DNA of 64,000 nucleotides from Linnemannia elongata (Eukaryota; Mortierellomycota; Mortierellomycetes; Mortierellales; Mortierellaceae): positions 270,501 through 334,500 of the forward strand of contig JAXBDG010000011.1 in assembly GCA_036320915.1 (NCBI GenBank), in the 5' to 3' direction. Positions 10,763-22,773 of the stretch are shown piece after piece. The first letter of the stretch is position 1. Each line of letters opens with the position of its first letter. Position numbers and translations under genes: made by a program. A model generated the notes under the pieces. The model was not told the DNA's origin. It made no database searches and saw nothing but the letters and a program-made list of their open reading frames with translations.

Positions 10763-13123
10763 ATGATCACGCCCAAGTTCACCGTGAGCCAGGACAATGA
10801 CACAGTCACCATTGTCATTAAAGCACCACACATCAAGGTCAGTCATGACACCCATGCATCCTTTGTGAATGGCCTGAACCTTTGTTCATGGTTGAGACTT
10901 GTTACTTACTGGTACTACTTTCTATCTACTACTGTACGACAATAGACCCAGAACGTAGACTTTGAGGTCGACGGCGCTGTTTTCAAATTTAACCTGAAGC
11001 CCTACTTTCTGAGGTAAAGTACACACAGCAATACCTTTTCAATTGATTGCATACTACCCAATACACCGTACCGACCAAACACCTAACCACTTTTGCTCCA
11101 CTTAACCAACTCTCCTTAGACTGACGTTCCCAGGAAATGTTGTGGACGACGAAAGAGCAAAGGCGACCTATAACGTCGGCGAAGGAGAACTGACAGTCAT
11201 CTTGCCCAAGGAGACTCCAGGGGAAGATTTCCCCGATCTGGACATGCTTACCAAGTTGCTCGTCCGTAAGGGCGATCTGTCGACGGATAAGCAGATCAAG
11301 CGGCCTTTGATTGAAGTCATTGGCAGTGGGGAGACCTTGGAGGGTACTCGCCAAGTTGAGAAGGATGAAGATTTTGACTGGGAGATGCCACAAGAGATCC
11401 GTCAGGAGGTAATTAGAATGAAGCATACTGGATCCTGGGTCTTTAGTAGCATATGCAATGCTGTTTGCCTGGAAGTGCTGACAGCGACTGACAACATGAT
11501 TGTTGCACTTGTTTGCTAACTAGATCTTTTCAGAGGTTCGATACGGATTCAACAACCGGTACTCGGGATTCTTCACACACGTCCAGGAGACCGCCAACGA
11601 TGTTCTGGATGTGTATGACCCCGAGCACGCGACCTTGGAGCAGAGGAGGGAGAACAGGATTCAGCGAGAGAACAGCAAGTTCGACGATGAGTACTACATG
11701 TGCGTAACCGGATCATAACATGGATATGCATCGAGTCCATACTTTTGCATTGGTTTTCAAGCGATTAGCTGACACTGGGTGGTGGACCATTTTCATTTTA
11801 CTATCATGTAGGAGCGACTTTATGACGGAGGAAGAGATCCAGCATATCTTGAAGTACAAGACCCAATGGTGGAATGAGCTCCGTGCTATTCAGAAAGCCG
11901 AGAAAGGTGAGAATTTATTCTTGTCTCGCTTGTACGAACCCAGTAAAGACCGTGTTCGCATGTCGTGGACTGCATATCTGACCGCCAAATATCTAAACTT
12001 TGATAGATAACGCGAGCAAAAAGGCAAAGACTGCGCCAACACCTGCATCAGCATCATTAATCAGTGCCACAACACAACCCACAACCTCAGCACCGACGAA
12101 AATCGCTGCGTCGACTACATTCACATCAACCCTTTTCGCCAATCCAACCAAGCCCTCGACACCCTCTATCTTTAATATTGTCAAGGATGACTCTGAAGAG
12201 ACGACCTCTTCTGCCGATGCCTTTGGGCTGAAGGAAATCTCGACCAAGAAGACTACTACTTCAAGCTTAATCTCGGAAGTTGGTAGCAGTAGCAGCTGTG
12301 GCAGTGGCTTGATTTTGGATCTAGAGCTTTCTAAGCCCTCACCAGCAGTGACTTCAGCGGCGACTTTGGAGAGCAACAGCAACAACCCTTTGATATCGAC
12401 GATTGAGCCTCTGATTGATGAGAGTGAGCCAGTCAAGCACCTGGCTGGACACTCGATCGAGGTGATCGATTCTTCGAAGCCGCTGCTGAACTCGGACTTG
12501 ACTGACGGAATCGCAGAGATGAACCTTTCTGGAGAGGACTCTTCCGTACCAGTGAAGCCATTCTCGGCCAAGGAGCAGGAGCTGATGCGGGACTTGCCTC
12601 GCAGAGAATGTACGACGCCTCCCGTTGCTTTGCGTACTCGTTAGATTTATGGGATTACCTGACGAGGTGCTAATCATTTTTTTTTTCTCAATTCTTCTCA
12701 AATACAGATATTTTGGAGAACACCAAATCAGCCTACCTGACATTGATCGACATCCTCTTCGCCTACAGTTACGACCTCCGCACCTCTGAAGGCGACACAT
12801 CCGTCGAGACCGCTTGGACAATCTGCAAACTTTCTCCTTCCATCGCCGCCCTCGATCAATTCACTACCCTCAAAGAGACCCTTCTTGCCAGTTTCCGTCG
12901 TGCCCTAGCGTACCCTCTCAACAGGAACTGGAACTTGGCCGAAAAAGTCTTGCAGGATGTGTATGTGATCCTCAAGTTGGGTCGGAGGGGGATCTTGAGG
13001 GCGCTGTTGGCGATCAAGGACGTTTTGGATCACGATGATATTTATTATATTTATAGCAAGATGTTTGTGGAGGATTATTGTGTCTGGATCCAGAGCGCTA
13101 GGTAAGATTCGTTGAATGATTGC

Positions 13124-13160
<37 letters not shown>

Positions 13161-13569
13161 ATAGCGGTTGTCGCTTTTTATTCTTTCTTGAGCACTGGCT
13201 AACGTTGGCATTTTTTTTTACGTGACATTTTGTAGTGAGAAGGTGATCAGGACGTTGGCTCACGAGCTGCACCATTTCAAGTTGGATAAATCTGAGTTGG
13301 GATGGCACCTTGAGGAACTGGAAGCTTTGGCAAAGGAGACTCCCGAGGAGGAAGAGGAGGAAGAGGAGGAGTCCGAAGATGATAGTGATGATGACTCTGA
13401 CGATTCTTCAGATGACAGTGATTCGGACGACGACTCGGACGAAGACGAGTCAGAGGATGAAGAGGATGAGGGGAAGAAGGAAGAAGAGAAAAATGATAGC
13501 ATACGCGTGAATGAGGACGAGAGTATCTTTGTGCACGAGGGTCCACGACCCAAGATCATTGAGCTGTAA
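10763..13569 (+). CDS. SHQ1: SHQ1, H/ACA snoRNP assembly chaperone
   Basis: SHQ1 holds the pseudouridine synthase dyskerin/Cbf5 before H/ACA particle assembly (family knowledge). Eight exons: 10763-10837, 10946-11013, 11120-11408, 11524-11699, 11812-11906, 12007-12609, 12708-13101 and 13236-13569, giving 677 residues in frame. The N-terminal CS-like domain begins MITPKFTVSQDND and contains FKFNLKPYFLRLTFPG, a family signature. The Shq1 domain runs from about residue 170 (EVRYGFNNRYSGFF) to about 560 with SDFMTEEEIQ, RNWNLAEKVLQDV, LGRRGILRALLAIKDVLDH and YYIYSKMFVEDYCVWIQ. A 150-residue Ser/Thr-rich insert (exon 6) sits inside it. The tail is a long Glu/Asp/Ser stretch. Intron 4 uses a less common GTGCGT donor; intron 7 holds a 33-T tract. 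Confidence 0.95.
13127..13159 (+). repeat. 33-nt T tract in SHQ1 intron 7
   Basis: T on the sense strand, 25 nt after the donor and about 76 nt before the acceptor, so too far upstream to be the polypyrimidine tract itself. Confidence 0.9.
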
Positions 13570-13573
13570 TAAA
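13568..13573 (+). terminator. AATAAA polyadenylation signal overlapping the SHQ1 stop codon
   Basis: The stop codon TAA at 13567-13569 runs straight into AATAAA. If used, the 3' untranslated region would be very short, consistent with the RFC3 stop only 266 nt away on the other strand. Confidence 0.45.
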
Positions 13574-13834
13574 ATGTCGTGAACAATCCAAATTGGTGGC
13601 GTATTATCACTTTGGGTATTGGATTGCAGACAATTGAACATAGCTATTTTTGTTTATTATTTTTTTCTAATTGCTTTTGTACAGAAAACCATCGCCAACC
13701 GCCACTCTCACTACATCTCCATCGACATCAAGTGTCTATATCAATGAGAGAAAAAAACAGAGCGAGTGTTAGTAAGTAATCAACAAGTCGAATAATCTCC
13801 GCGCCAGGACCTCACTCAACAGCGACAAACATGT

Positions 13835-15508
13835 TTACCTCTTGTAGACGCTCATGATCTTGGCAACAAAAGCCTCCAGATGGAAGATGGCCTTCTGTCC
13901 AGTACGTAACCTGTGCTCGTAGAAGGCAGCCTCCTGTGCAAACTTCATCTTGATCTCGTTGCCCTCTACCCTATCGATCAATTCCTTTGCCAATGTCTTC
14001 AGGATCGCGGCGGGTTCAATGCAGTGGTTGATAAGTTCGTACATCTGTCCACGGACCGCTTGCAACCTATTTTCGTTATAAAAGGAAGAAAAAATATACG
14101 TTTCCTTTAGCTTATGTCCGAGTATGGTTTCCAACGATGAGCAAGAAATGAAGGGAACGCCAAGTGGTGCCACGTACGATTCTGGGGTTTGCGCCTTCAA
14201 GATCTGAACTCTGACTGTGCGGATGAAATCCTCCCAATCCATGCGTGGAATCTCCTGATCCTCTTTGAATGGGTGACTAATGGTTGCAGTAGGGATATAA
14301 GGTTAGTATTTCAGTCCTCAATGTTGAAAATCTTTCTGAAAGATTGAAGAAGCCCTCAAACAGATATACGAGGAGGACTTACCATTGCACTTTAGCAGTC
14401 TCGAGCATGAGGAGAGCTCTCCGAAGATTCCGCCCAGACTCCTCAGCAAGGCGGAAGGCGAAGTTCTCGGGCAAAGGTCCGCAGTGCTCCTTCTTGACAA
14501 CCTTGTGCATGACTTTAACCATCTCCGAATAAGTAGGTGCGCCAACGCGGACTAAGAGGCAACGGGACTGAATGGGTCCAATGATTTTAGAAGTTGTGTT
14601 GCAGCACATGATGATTCGCAGGTTGCCCATATATTTCTCCATGGTTCGACGCAATCCTGCCTGTGCATCCCTTGTCAACAGATCCGCTTCGTGAATCACC
14701 ACCACTGTTGGTAAGATAATCAAGTCGAGAACAATTTGTTAGTCGATCTGGCTGCGTTAAGTTCTCGTAATAACAGCAAAGTACGGGAGGAAGCGCACCT
14801 TTGAATCGCTTCTGTGCAGAGGCATCGACCTGCTGTGTTTGAGCAACCTCCTTGAGCAAATCCTGGATTACAACCCTGTCGTAGTTTCCAACATCACTAT
14901 CAAGGAAAGTAAACCAAATGACGATGAGTGCCTGCACGATTGAAGAACTACTTCACACAGCAGTCAAATGTCCTCCTGTCATTGTCCTGAAATCATGTGG
15001 CTACCTTGGGTTGACCTCCAGATGATAGTTGCTCGACACGATGTTCAACTCCAGCTTTCTCTTAGACGGGGTCTCAAAGATACGTTGATCGATTTTGATC
15101 TATTGATTTGATAACAAGGACATACAGAGCGTCAGCGCTTGTTTTTTGGTTCTTCAAGATGTGCTTCAGAAATGAAGGCGAAAAAGGTACCTTTTCAGCG
15201 CCAGGTCCAAAGAGTTCCCTGAGGATAGCGACGACACGAGTCTTCTTTCCCGCTCCTGGAGGTCCAAAGACAAGCATATGAGGGAAGTCGCCCGAAGCAC
15301 ACTACAAGGACGAAATAGCGAGAACGATAGGTTTTGTTGTGAGTAGAAAATTGGTGGCAACAAGTGTTTAAAAAGGAGACAGCGTGAACGAAGAGTAGAA
15401 GAAGGTGGAGGGGTACGGTACCAGCTTCTTGAGATGAGCTGAGAGATCGGTGTGGTAGTCGAGCTTGTCGAGGTTTGTTGGTCTGTGCTTGTCTACCCAA
15501 AGAGCCAT
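13835..15508 (-). CDS. RFC3: Replication factor C subunit 3 (clamp loader; yeast Rfc5 ortholog)
   Basis: Subunit of the RFC clamp loader that opens PCNA at primer-template junctions in the nucleus. Seven exons on the minus strand: 15508-15422, 15301-15191, 15099-15005, 14896-14799, 14704-14383, 14276-14178 and 14066-13835, giving 347 residues in frame, close to human RFC3 (356). It starts [19 protein letters not shown]. The Walker A motif is the RFC3-type [29 protein letters not shown] carries the degenerate Walker B region and the LRRTME motif, and SRCLLVRV contains the SRC arginine-finger motif. The C-terminal collar helices end SVYKR. Divergent to eIF5B with 275 bp between start codons. 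Confidence 0.96.
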
Positions 15509-15783
15509 TGTGAATGTGTTGAGAGAGAGGAGTAGTTGAGTGATGAAGAAAGAAGCGCGCAAAACAAAAACGACGCGCTTTTAAAAAGTGTGGCAAAAAC
15601 ATGAAGAGAAGGGAGAGCGACAAATGAAATGGCAGTCACTTGGTCATGGTATTTCATAAACAAATTCGGTGACTCGCCTTCCTTGCGCTCGCCTGAGTTT
15701 TTTTCCCAGCATAGAAAACGATCGTTCATTGTAATATTTTTTTTCTTCTTCACTCCACCAACTACCACCATCACCTATTCGCC
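15509..15783. promoter_or_regulatory. Shared divergent promoter region, RFC3 / eIF5B
   Basis: Only 275 bp separate the two start codons, so both promoters must lie here or overlap. T-rich stretches flank the eIF5B side at 15738-15748. No specific factor site is claimed. Confidence 0.5.
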
Positions 15784-18700
15784 ATGCCGCCAAAGAAGGG
15801 AAACAAGAAGAAGAAGCAGGACGACTACTGGTAAGCTCACGGCAACACACAAAAGATCTCTGCAACCTCACACTTCTCTTCATTCTTCCATTCACCAAAG
15901 AAGCACTTCTCACAGACACAGGCTACACTCTCTGCAACACGAACCATAACGACAACTTTTCCTTTTGGCGCATCTGACTACCTTGGGCGTCCACCAACAC
16001 GCAGCTCCAACTTGGCAATGGAACGTTCAACCGACAAGACCAGGAATGTGTCGCTGGGGATCCAATCTGTCTAGTCTCACCATTCAGCAACCCGGTCCTC
16101 ATCGAAGCATTGTTTTTTTCTGTACTCCTGACAAATTTTACGGGGTACCCTCACACACTTCTCGACTGCTCAACATTTCATATCGACTACCCAGCTGCAT
16201 ACGAACTGCGGCGCTTCAACTCAGCAACTTTTCTTTTAACTGCGGTGGCCATCCAAAAGAAAACTGCGGATTCGCACCGGAACCTTACATCTTCGCCAAC
16301 CTCCACATCGTTCAACGGGAATCTGGTCACTCTATAAGGCGCAAGAAAAACTCACCGGAAGGACAATTTTCGATTGAAATTAAATCAATAGGGAGAACGA
16401 TTTCGAGCAGGACCAGGAAGCCATCGGTATCAGCAGTACCCCTGCCCCCGAGGCTGAGGCGGTGGACATCCCCGACCACGTCGCTCACGACGATGATGAT
16501 GGTGACGGTGGACTCATGGGCATGATCGCCAAGGCTGCCAAGAAGAAGGCTACCCCTAAGAAGGTCGCCACGCCTGAGCCCGATCTGGATGAAGATCTGG
16601 ATGACGGAGAGCCCGTTATCAGGATCAAGACCAAGAAGGAGAAGGAAAAGGAGAAAAAGGAGCGTGAGAAGGAGAAGAAGCGTCTTGCTGCCGAGAAGGC
16701 GAAGAAGGACAACCCTACCCCCGCCCCTGCCCCCAAGGTCGAGAAGGCTCCTGAACCCACCCCCGCCCCTGCTGCCGCTGCTGCTCAGGATGACGACGAG
16801 GATGAGGATGAGGATGAGGGACCAAAGTCTAAGAACAAGAAGAAGAAGAAGAAGGGTGCTGCCGCTCCCAAGGAGGAGGTCAAGCCCAAGAAGAAGGGAC
16901 CCGCCGGTCTCGGAGCCCTCAAGGTAAGAACCAGGAGTGATACAGTGGAAATTGACACAGGACCTCCGAAACTTTTCCTGGAAATCTGGATATTATGCAC
17001 GCACACTTGGTCGACCAGATCGCTAATGTTATTCTTCTCAAATTTTCGAAAATAATAGGCCATGTTGGAAAAACAAAAGGCTGAGGAAGAGGAGGCTCGC
17101 CGTATCTTCGAAGAGCAGCAGCGCGCCGAGGAGGAGCGTATCCGCAAGATCGAGGAGGAAGAGGCCGCCAAGGCTGCCTTGAAGGCCAAGAAGAAGGAGA
17201 AGGAGAAGGCCAAGCTGGAGCAGAAGCGCAAGGAGGGAACTCTTTTGACAAAGGCCCAGAAGGAAGCGAAGGCCAAGGCCGAGCTCCGCAAGCAGCAGCT
17301 CTTGGAGTCAGGAGTTATTGTCGAGGGTCTCGACAAGGCCGACGACGAGGAGCCCGAGAAGAAGAAGAAGGTCGTCTACGGCAACAAGAAGAAGAAGGGT
17401 CCTCAGGCCCAGACCCCTCCTCCTTCGTCCCCCAAGATCGTTGCTCCCGAGATCGTCACCCCTGTCTCGGCTGCCGTTTCGGAGAAGAACGAGGAGAGCG
17501 CTGATGACTGGGAGGCCGCCGCCGAGAAGGACGAGGTCCCCGTCCCTGAGGAGAAGAAGGACGAGGACGATGTTAAGGACAGCTGGGATCAGAGTGAGGA
17601 GGAGGATGTCAAGGACAGCTGGGATCAGAGCAGTGATGAGGAGAGCAAGAAGGCCAAGGCTGCCAAGGCTGCTCCCGCTAAGGCTGCCCCCGTTCCTACC
17701 AAGGCTGCCCCTGCTAAGGCTGCTCCTGCTAAGGGTACTCCTGCCAAGGCTGCTCCTACTAAGGGCGCTCCTGCCAAGGGCGCTCCTGCCGCCAAGGGTG
17801 CCCCCGCCAAGAAGGGCGTTCCTGCTAAGAAGCAGCCTGAGCCTTCGTCCGAGTCCGAGTCCGAGTCTGAAGATGATTCTGATGACTCTGATGATGACTC
17901 TGACGACTCTGACGATTCTTCGGACTACTCTGACTCTGATTCCGATTCTGAGCGGGAAACTTCGACCGCCAAGGCTGAACGTCTCCGCAAGGAGGAGGCA
18001 GCTGTCCGCAGAAAGGCCCGTGTTGCCGCCGCCATGGCCGCCCGTTCCAAGGATGACCTGCGTTCGCCTATTTGCTGTATTTTGGGACACGTCGATACCG
18101 GAAAGACCAAGCTTCTGGATAAGATTCGTCAGACCAATGTTCAGGAGGGCGAAGCCGGAGGAATTACCCAGCAGATCGGAGCTACTTTCTTCCCTCTGGA
18201 GACCATCAAGCAGAAGACTGCAGTTTTGAACAAGGACGGATCCAAGGAGTACAAGCTGCCTGGTCTCCTGGTCATCGATACCCCCGGACACGAGTCCTTC
18301 ACCAACCTGCGTTCCCGTGGTTCGTCGCTCTGTAACATTGCCATTTTGGTCGTCGATATCATGCACGGTCTCGAGCCCCAAACCCTCGAGTCTCTCAAGT
18401 TGCTTCGTGACAAGAAGACTCCTTTCATTGTCGCCTTGAACAAGGTCGATCGTCTCTTTGGCTGGAAGGCCATCCCTGACAACTCGTTCGTCGATTCATT
18501 GGCCCATCAGTCCGAGTCTGTCAAGCGTGAGTTCGAGACCCGTAAGGACGCTGTCATCACCGCCTTCCAGGAGAACGGATTGAACGCCACCCTTTACTAC
18601 GATAACAAGAATATGGGCAAGTACGTCTCGCTCGTTCCCACATCTGCCCACACTGGAGAGGGTATCCCCGATATGATCATGTTGTTGGTCGAGCTCACCC

Positions 18701-19983
18701 AGACCCGTATGAGCGAGCGTCTGATGTACATTTCCGAGCTCGAGTGTACAGTTCTGGAGGTCAAGGTTATCGAGGGTCTCGGAACGACGATCGATGTTGT
18801 CTTGTCGAACGGTGTCTTGAGGGAAGGAGACCGCATTGTTCTCTGTGGTCTAAACGGATCAGCAATCGCGACAAACGTCCGTGCGCTGTTGACGCCTCAG
18901 CCATTGAAGGAGTTGCGTGTCAAGTCTGCATATGTCCATCACAAGGAGGTGAAGGCCTCGCTCGGAGTCAAGATTGCTGCCCCCGATCTGGAAAAGGCCC
19001 TTGCTGGATCTCGTTTGATGGTTGTCGGACCCGATGATGATGAGGAGGAGTTGAAGGATGAGGTTATTTCCGATCTCACATCGCTGTTGTCGTCGATCAA
19101 CAAGTCTGGACACGGTGTCTGTGTCCAGGCTTCGACTCTCGGTTCCCTGGAGGCCTTGCTCGAGTTCTTGAGGGTGTCTAACATCCCTGTTTCTGGTGTC
19201 AACATTGGACCCGTCCACAGGAAGGATATCATGCGCGCCAGTACGATGTTGGAAAAGTCCAAGGAGCTGGCCTGTTTGCTCTGTTTCGATGTCAAGGTCG
19301 ACAAGGACGCTGAGCAGATGGCTGAGGAGATGGGCATCAAGGTCTTCAAGGCCGACATTATTTACCACTTGTTCGATCAGTTCACAGCCTACCATAAGCA
19401 GCTTACAGAGGAACGTCGCAAGGACCAGGCTCCCTCGGCCGTCTTCCCCTGTATCCTCAAGATGGTTCCCGGAGCCATTTTCAACAAGAAGGATCCTATT
19501 GTTATCGGAGTCGATGTTGTTGAGGGAGTCATGAAGACCGGCACGCCACTGTGTGTGATCAACATCAACCCCGAGACCAAGGCCAAGGAGATTGTGTCGT
19601 TGGGCAAGATCACGTCGATGGAGATGAACCACAAGGTTGTCGATACTGTCAAGAAGGGAGGCTCTGGAGGAGGAGTTGCCATCAAGGTCGAGTGTGCTGT
19701 TTACGAGAACGCAAAGACCTTTGGACGCCACTTCAACGAACAGTCCGAGTTCTATTCCATGATTTCGCGCGAGTCCATTAACATCTTGAAGGAGTCCTTC
19801 CGTAACGATCTTTCAAAGGAGGAATGGGCCCTCGTCGTCAAGCTCAAGGGAAAGTACGTATCTCGTCGTCGTTGGTTTTTTTTTTTCTTGTTCCTGCCAT
19901 GATGTTTCAATTTTGTTTTCTATGCAAGGTGTGTTGACATTTTCTCTTTTCTCTCTTATCTCAATAGGTTGGATATTGTTTAA
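15784..19983 (+). CDS. Translation initiation factor eIF5B (IF2-type GTPase)
   Basis: GTPase that joins ribosomal subunits during initiation; ortholog of yeast FUN12. Exons: 15784-15830, 16392-16923, 17059-19853 and 19968-19983, giving 1129 residues in frame. It starts [16 protein letters not shown] and the Trp codon is split by a 561-nt first intron. Residues 20-420 are the usual charged, lysine- and acid-rich N-terminal region, with a coiled segment and Ala-Lys-Pro repeats. The G domain has G1 GHVDTGKT (about base 18086), G3 DTPGHE and G4 NKVD, followed by beta-barrel domain II, domain III and domain IV ending in KLDIV, the last codons being on a 16-nt terminal exon. Codon use is strongly biased to C/G third positions, as in highly expressed genes. 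Confidence 0.97.
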
Positions 19984-19999
19984 GCATCGAATACTCCAA

Positions 20000-20005
20000 A
20001 ATAAA
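20000..20005 (+). terminator. AATAAA polyadenylation signal of eIF5B
   Basis: AATAAA 17 nt after the eIF5B stop codon; a 26-A tract follows at 20033-20058. Confidence 0.5.
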
Positions 20006-20028
20006 AACGCATCATGCACTGTTTTCAC

Positions 20029-20032
<4 letters not shown>

Positions 20033-20058
<26 letters not shown>
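20033..20058. repeat. 26-nt A tract downstream of eIF5B
   Basis: Lies between convergent genes, so it cannot be assigned a sense strand. Confidence 0.9.
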
Positions 20059-20059
<1 letters not shown>

Positions 20060-20596
20060 GGGGACTTCCATAGGTGATCGTTCCACATCTTAAAGGCAGC
20101 CCAGAAACGCCTGCACAGTCTAGATTCCTGATAACCACTCGTGTGGCACTTCTTTTTAAAACAGCGCTTGTTTTTTTGGCGACCCTTGATCGCAGCGTGG
20201 CAGAAAGTCACCTCTCGTTTTCTTGTCTTGGAACCAGAACCATTTACTACTCATAGCGGGCAGATGGGGTTTATTAAAACAGACCTCGGCTCTTAAACAA
20301 TGTTCTGGTTCTCAGCTCTCCCACGACCCATTTTTTTAAGAGTTGTGCTGACGAGTTGAAGAGCAGCTTTCAAGGACTGCTTGTCGTTTCGATTGCTCCA
20401 ACAGTGACAAGCCATTGAGCTGTCCAAAGTGCAGTCTGGGTCCGTCAGATCTAGAATAACCCCCATAGGTTAGGTTATGTGCCTTTAAGAATGTTTATGA
20501 AAGAAATTTGAATGTAAAAGAGTGGAAGGAAATGGAAGGTAAGAATAAAACTTTAAAACGAGCTGCTGAGAGGAGGCAATGAGGAAATGAGCATAT

Positions 20597-22773
20597 CTAC
20601 TTCTTGGACTTCTTTGCAGGTCGCTCGTCGTCTGAACCATCGTCCGAAGCGTCGGAAGCGTTGGATCCACCAGAATCACTAACGTTCTCGTCAAACTCTT
20701 CTGCCACATCACTCTCGCTCTCGTCCGCCACGAAATCCTCGTCAGCTATTTTTTTATCAAATAAAAAGAAGAGCGATCGGGTTAGAAGACTGCTACAACA
20801 AACAAAGGTACTAAAACCATGACCACAGTAAAAAGGAGAGAAAACTTACGACTGGACTCGCCCTCATCATCGTCTCCACCGCCAAAGTCCTGGACGACCG
20901 ATTTCCTCTTGCGCTTGCCAGTATCTTCCTCTGAATCACTATCCTCAACCATCTCGACATAGCGACCAGTAGACTCGTCTTCCATGGTCTTTGTCTTGAT
21001 CTTCTTGTTCTGCAAGAACTCGTTCAAGTTGGTGTATTCCTCACGATTGATGCTCGAGAACGAGTAGTCGACGCCAGACTTCATGTTGAACTTAAGATCG
21101 AACGTCCTCGAAGCCGAAGCAGCATTTCCACCAACACGCGAGAATGTGACCGATCCGATCTCGGAGTGGGGAATGAAAGTTGGGGGTTTGGGGATGAAGA
21201 GGAACGACTTGTCCAGGGGGTAGAGAACACCTTCGTTGGCTTTCATCGAACACTTGATGGCCGACTGGTTGTGGTACGATTTGAAGATCTCGGAGGGAAT
21301 GGTGACACGACGGCCCGTCAAAGTCTTGAACAACGTGCTGACAACCTCATAAGTCCTTGACTCGTACTTCTTCTCGAGCTTGCCCTCGTATTTGGTCGCA
21401 ATCGTCTCGTCGTCCAGGTTGAGCGACACATCGATCTCCTCCTCCCGAACAAACTGGAACACCAAGAAGGGGTACCGGGTCTGACCCTGACGGAGTGGAG
21501 GGTCCAAGCCAATAACAAAGAGGACATGAACGTCATCGGGCTTAGGCAACAAGAACAGCTTGATGATCGAAGTGTACGAGATCTTGTAGTCGGTGGTCTT
21601 TCCGCGCAGACGCAAGAATGCGGGGAACATGTCGATATCGTAACGACCACGAGGGGTCAAGCACAGAGTATCCGAGAATAACACAATGCCGTCGCCTGGT
21701 GCTGCGTCGCCAATATCTGCCTCGTTCTTGATCGAGTTATAGAACACCTGTTGTTTTTTTCCAGTTTTGTCGAAATTTGAATGTTGAAGATGGTTGTCGT
21801 GTTGTTGTTGTTTGTTGTTGGTATATGTAGATAAAAAAGTATAGGAGATATTAGCATAATCACCTTCCTATTCATACTCTGTTGGTAACCCTCCCAAAAA
21901 GTAGCGTAAAGCTTAGAGTCCTGATAACTTACGTTAGCGTTGCTCTCCTCCTCGCCCTCTCCCTCCTGGTTAGCTTGTCCAGGGACATAGAAGCGCATCT
22001 CGACCAACTGATCGCCCTTGCGGTTCTTATCCCTTGCACCGCCCTCGCCATCTGGTCCACCAAGCTCGATCATGACTTCGTGCTTGGCTGTCAGCGATGT
22101 GTTGGTGACCTCGTTCAATGGGATCTCGAACATCTCCTTGTTCTGAACACTGAACACTAGATTCCCGTCTATGGTCGATCAAAAAGTGCGTGCTTGGTCA
22201 GTTCATAGATCAGCAAGAAAAGGCCAAAGCGTCCTGCTGCGTTTGAGAAAAATGACGAGGTATGCTGCTGTGGTTCTGACTGCTTACTTGAAAAGTCGGT
22301 CTCTCCCCAGTTCCAGCCCTTGACGCTCATCTCCTTGGTTTCCAGCTGTAGCCCATAATTCGTCTTAATAATATCCTTAAGCTTCTCAAAGTCCTAAATG
22401 TCCACATTACCAAGAGTTATGTACGTTAGCAACAAGTGCGCAGAACACCCAAAGTAACAACATCAAAAACAAAGTGACTACGCGCCACCTTATCACTCCA
22501 ACTTAAACAAAATAAACAAACAAGGGAGTAACATACATCGCGTTGGAATCCATCAAACTTGACGATCCGTCCATCACGGAGCTGAATGCGCAGCTGGAAG
22601 TTGCGAGCAGCACGGAGCCAGGTAGTACGTTTGAGATCGGCATCCCGAACTGTGAAGAGTCCCTCGCCTCGACGAGCCTTCCAACCGAGACCGGACTGGG
22701 CCAGACGAAGAAGGCCCAACTCTGGCGCGAGATCCAGGTAGATGTCGTCGAATTGGTTGACTTTCTCTCCCAT
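20597..22773 (-). CDS. POB3: FACT complex subunit POB3 (SSRP1-like without HMG box)
   Basis: Histone chaperone subunit of FACT, partner of Spt16, acting on nucleosomes during transcription and replication. Exons on the minus strand: 22773-22537, 22393-22288, 22168-21933, 21747-20850 and 20745-20597, giving 541 residues in frame. It starts MGEKVNQFDDIYLDLAP. The N-terminal dimerisation domain includes GRIVKFDGF and GWNWGETDF. The middle PH-like domains carry VEMRFYVPGQ, LCLTPRGRYDIDMFPAFLRL and FLLPKPDDVHVLFVIGLDPP. The tail is an acidic Asp/Glu/Ser run ending in AKKSKK. There is no C-terminal HMG box, so it is of the fungal POB3 type. Divergent to the NDUFB11-like gene. Confidence 0.96.

Larger units (their letters stand above)
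19984..20596. other. Convergent 3' flanks of eIF5B and POB3, with a possible orphan exon
   Basis: Contains the eIF5B polyadenylation signal, a 26-A tract at 20033-20058, and on the minus strand an AATAAA-like signal (20275-20270). Just upstream of that signal, on the minus strand, an acceptor-like TTATTCTAG at about 20459-20451 opens a 52-codon frame ending at a TAA near 20297 (see findings). Otherwise no gene seen. Confidence 0.5.

Noticed and set aside
13260..13610. Minus-strand poly-Ser frame
   Set aside because: Reverse of the Asp/Glu/Ser tail codons of SHQ1.
15965..16525. Plus-strand 186-codon frame
   Set aside because: Spans intron 1 of eIF5B and enters exon 2 in the wrong phase; no homology recognised.
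17308..18381. Minus-strand 357-codon Leu/Arg-rich frame
   Set aside because: Antisense shadow of the GC-biased, repeat-rich eIF5B exon; composition mirrors Ala/Lys/Glu codons.
18859..19731. Minus-strand 290-codon frame
   Set aside because: Antisense to conserved domains III and IV of eIF5B; it has no motif of its own.
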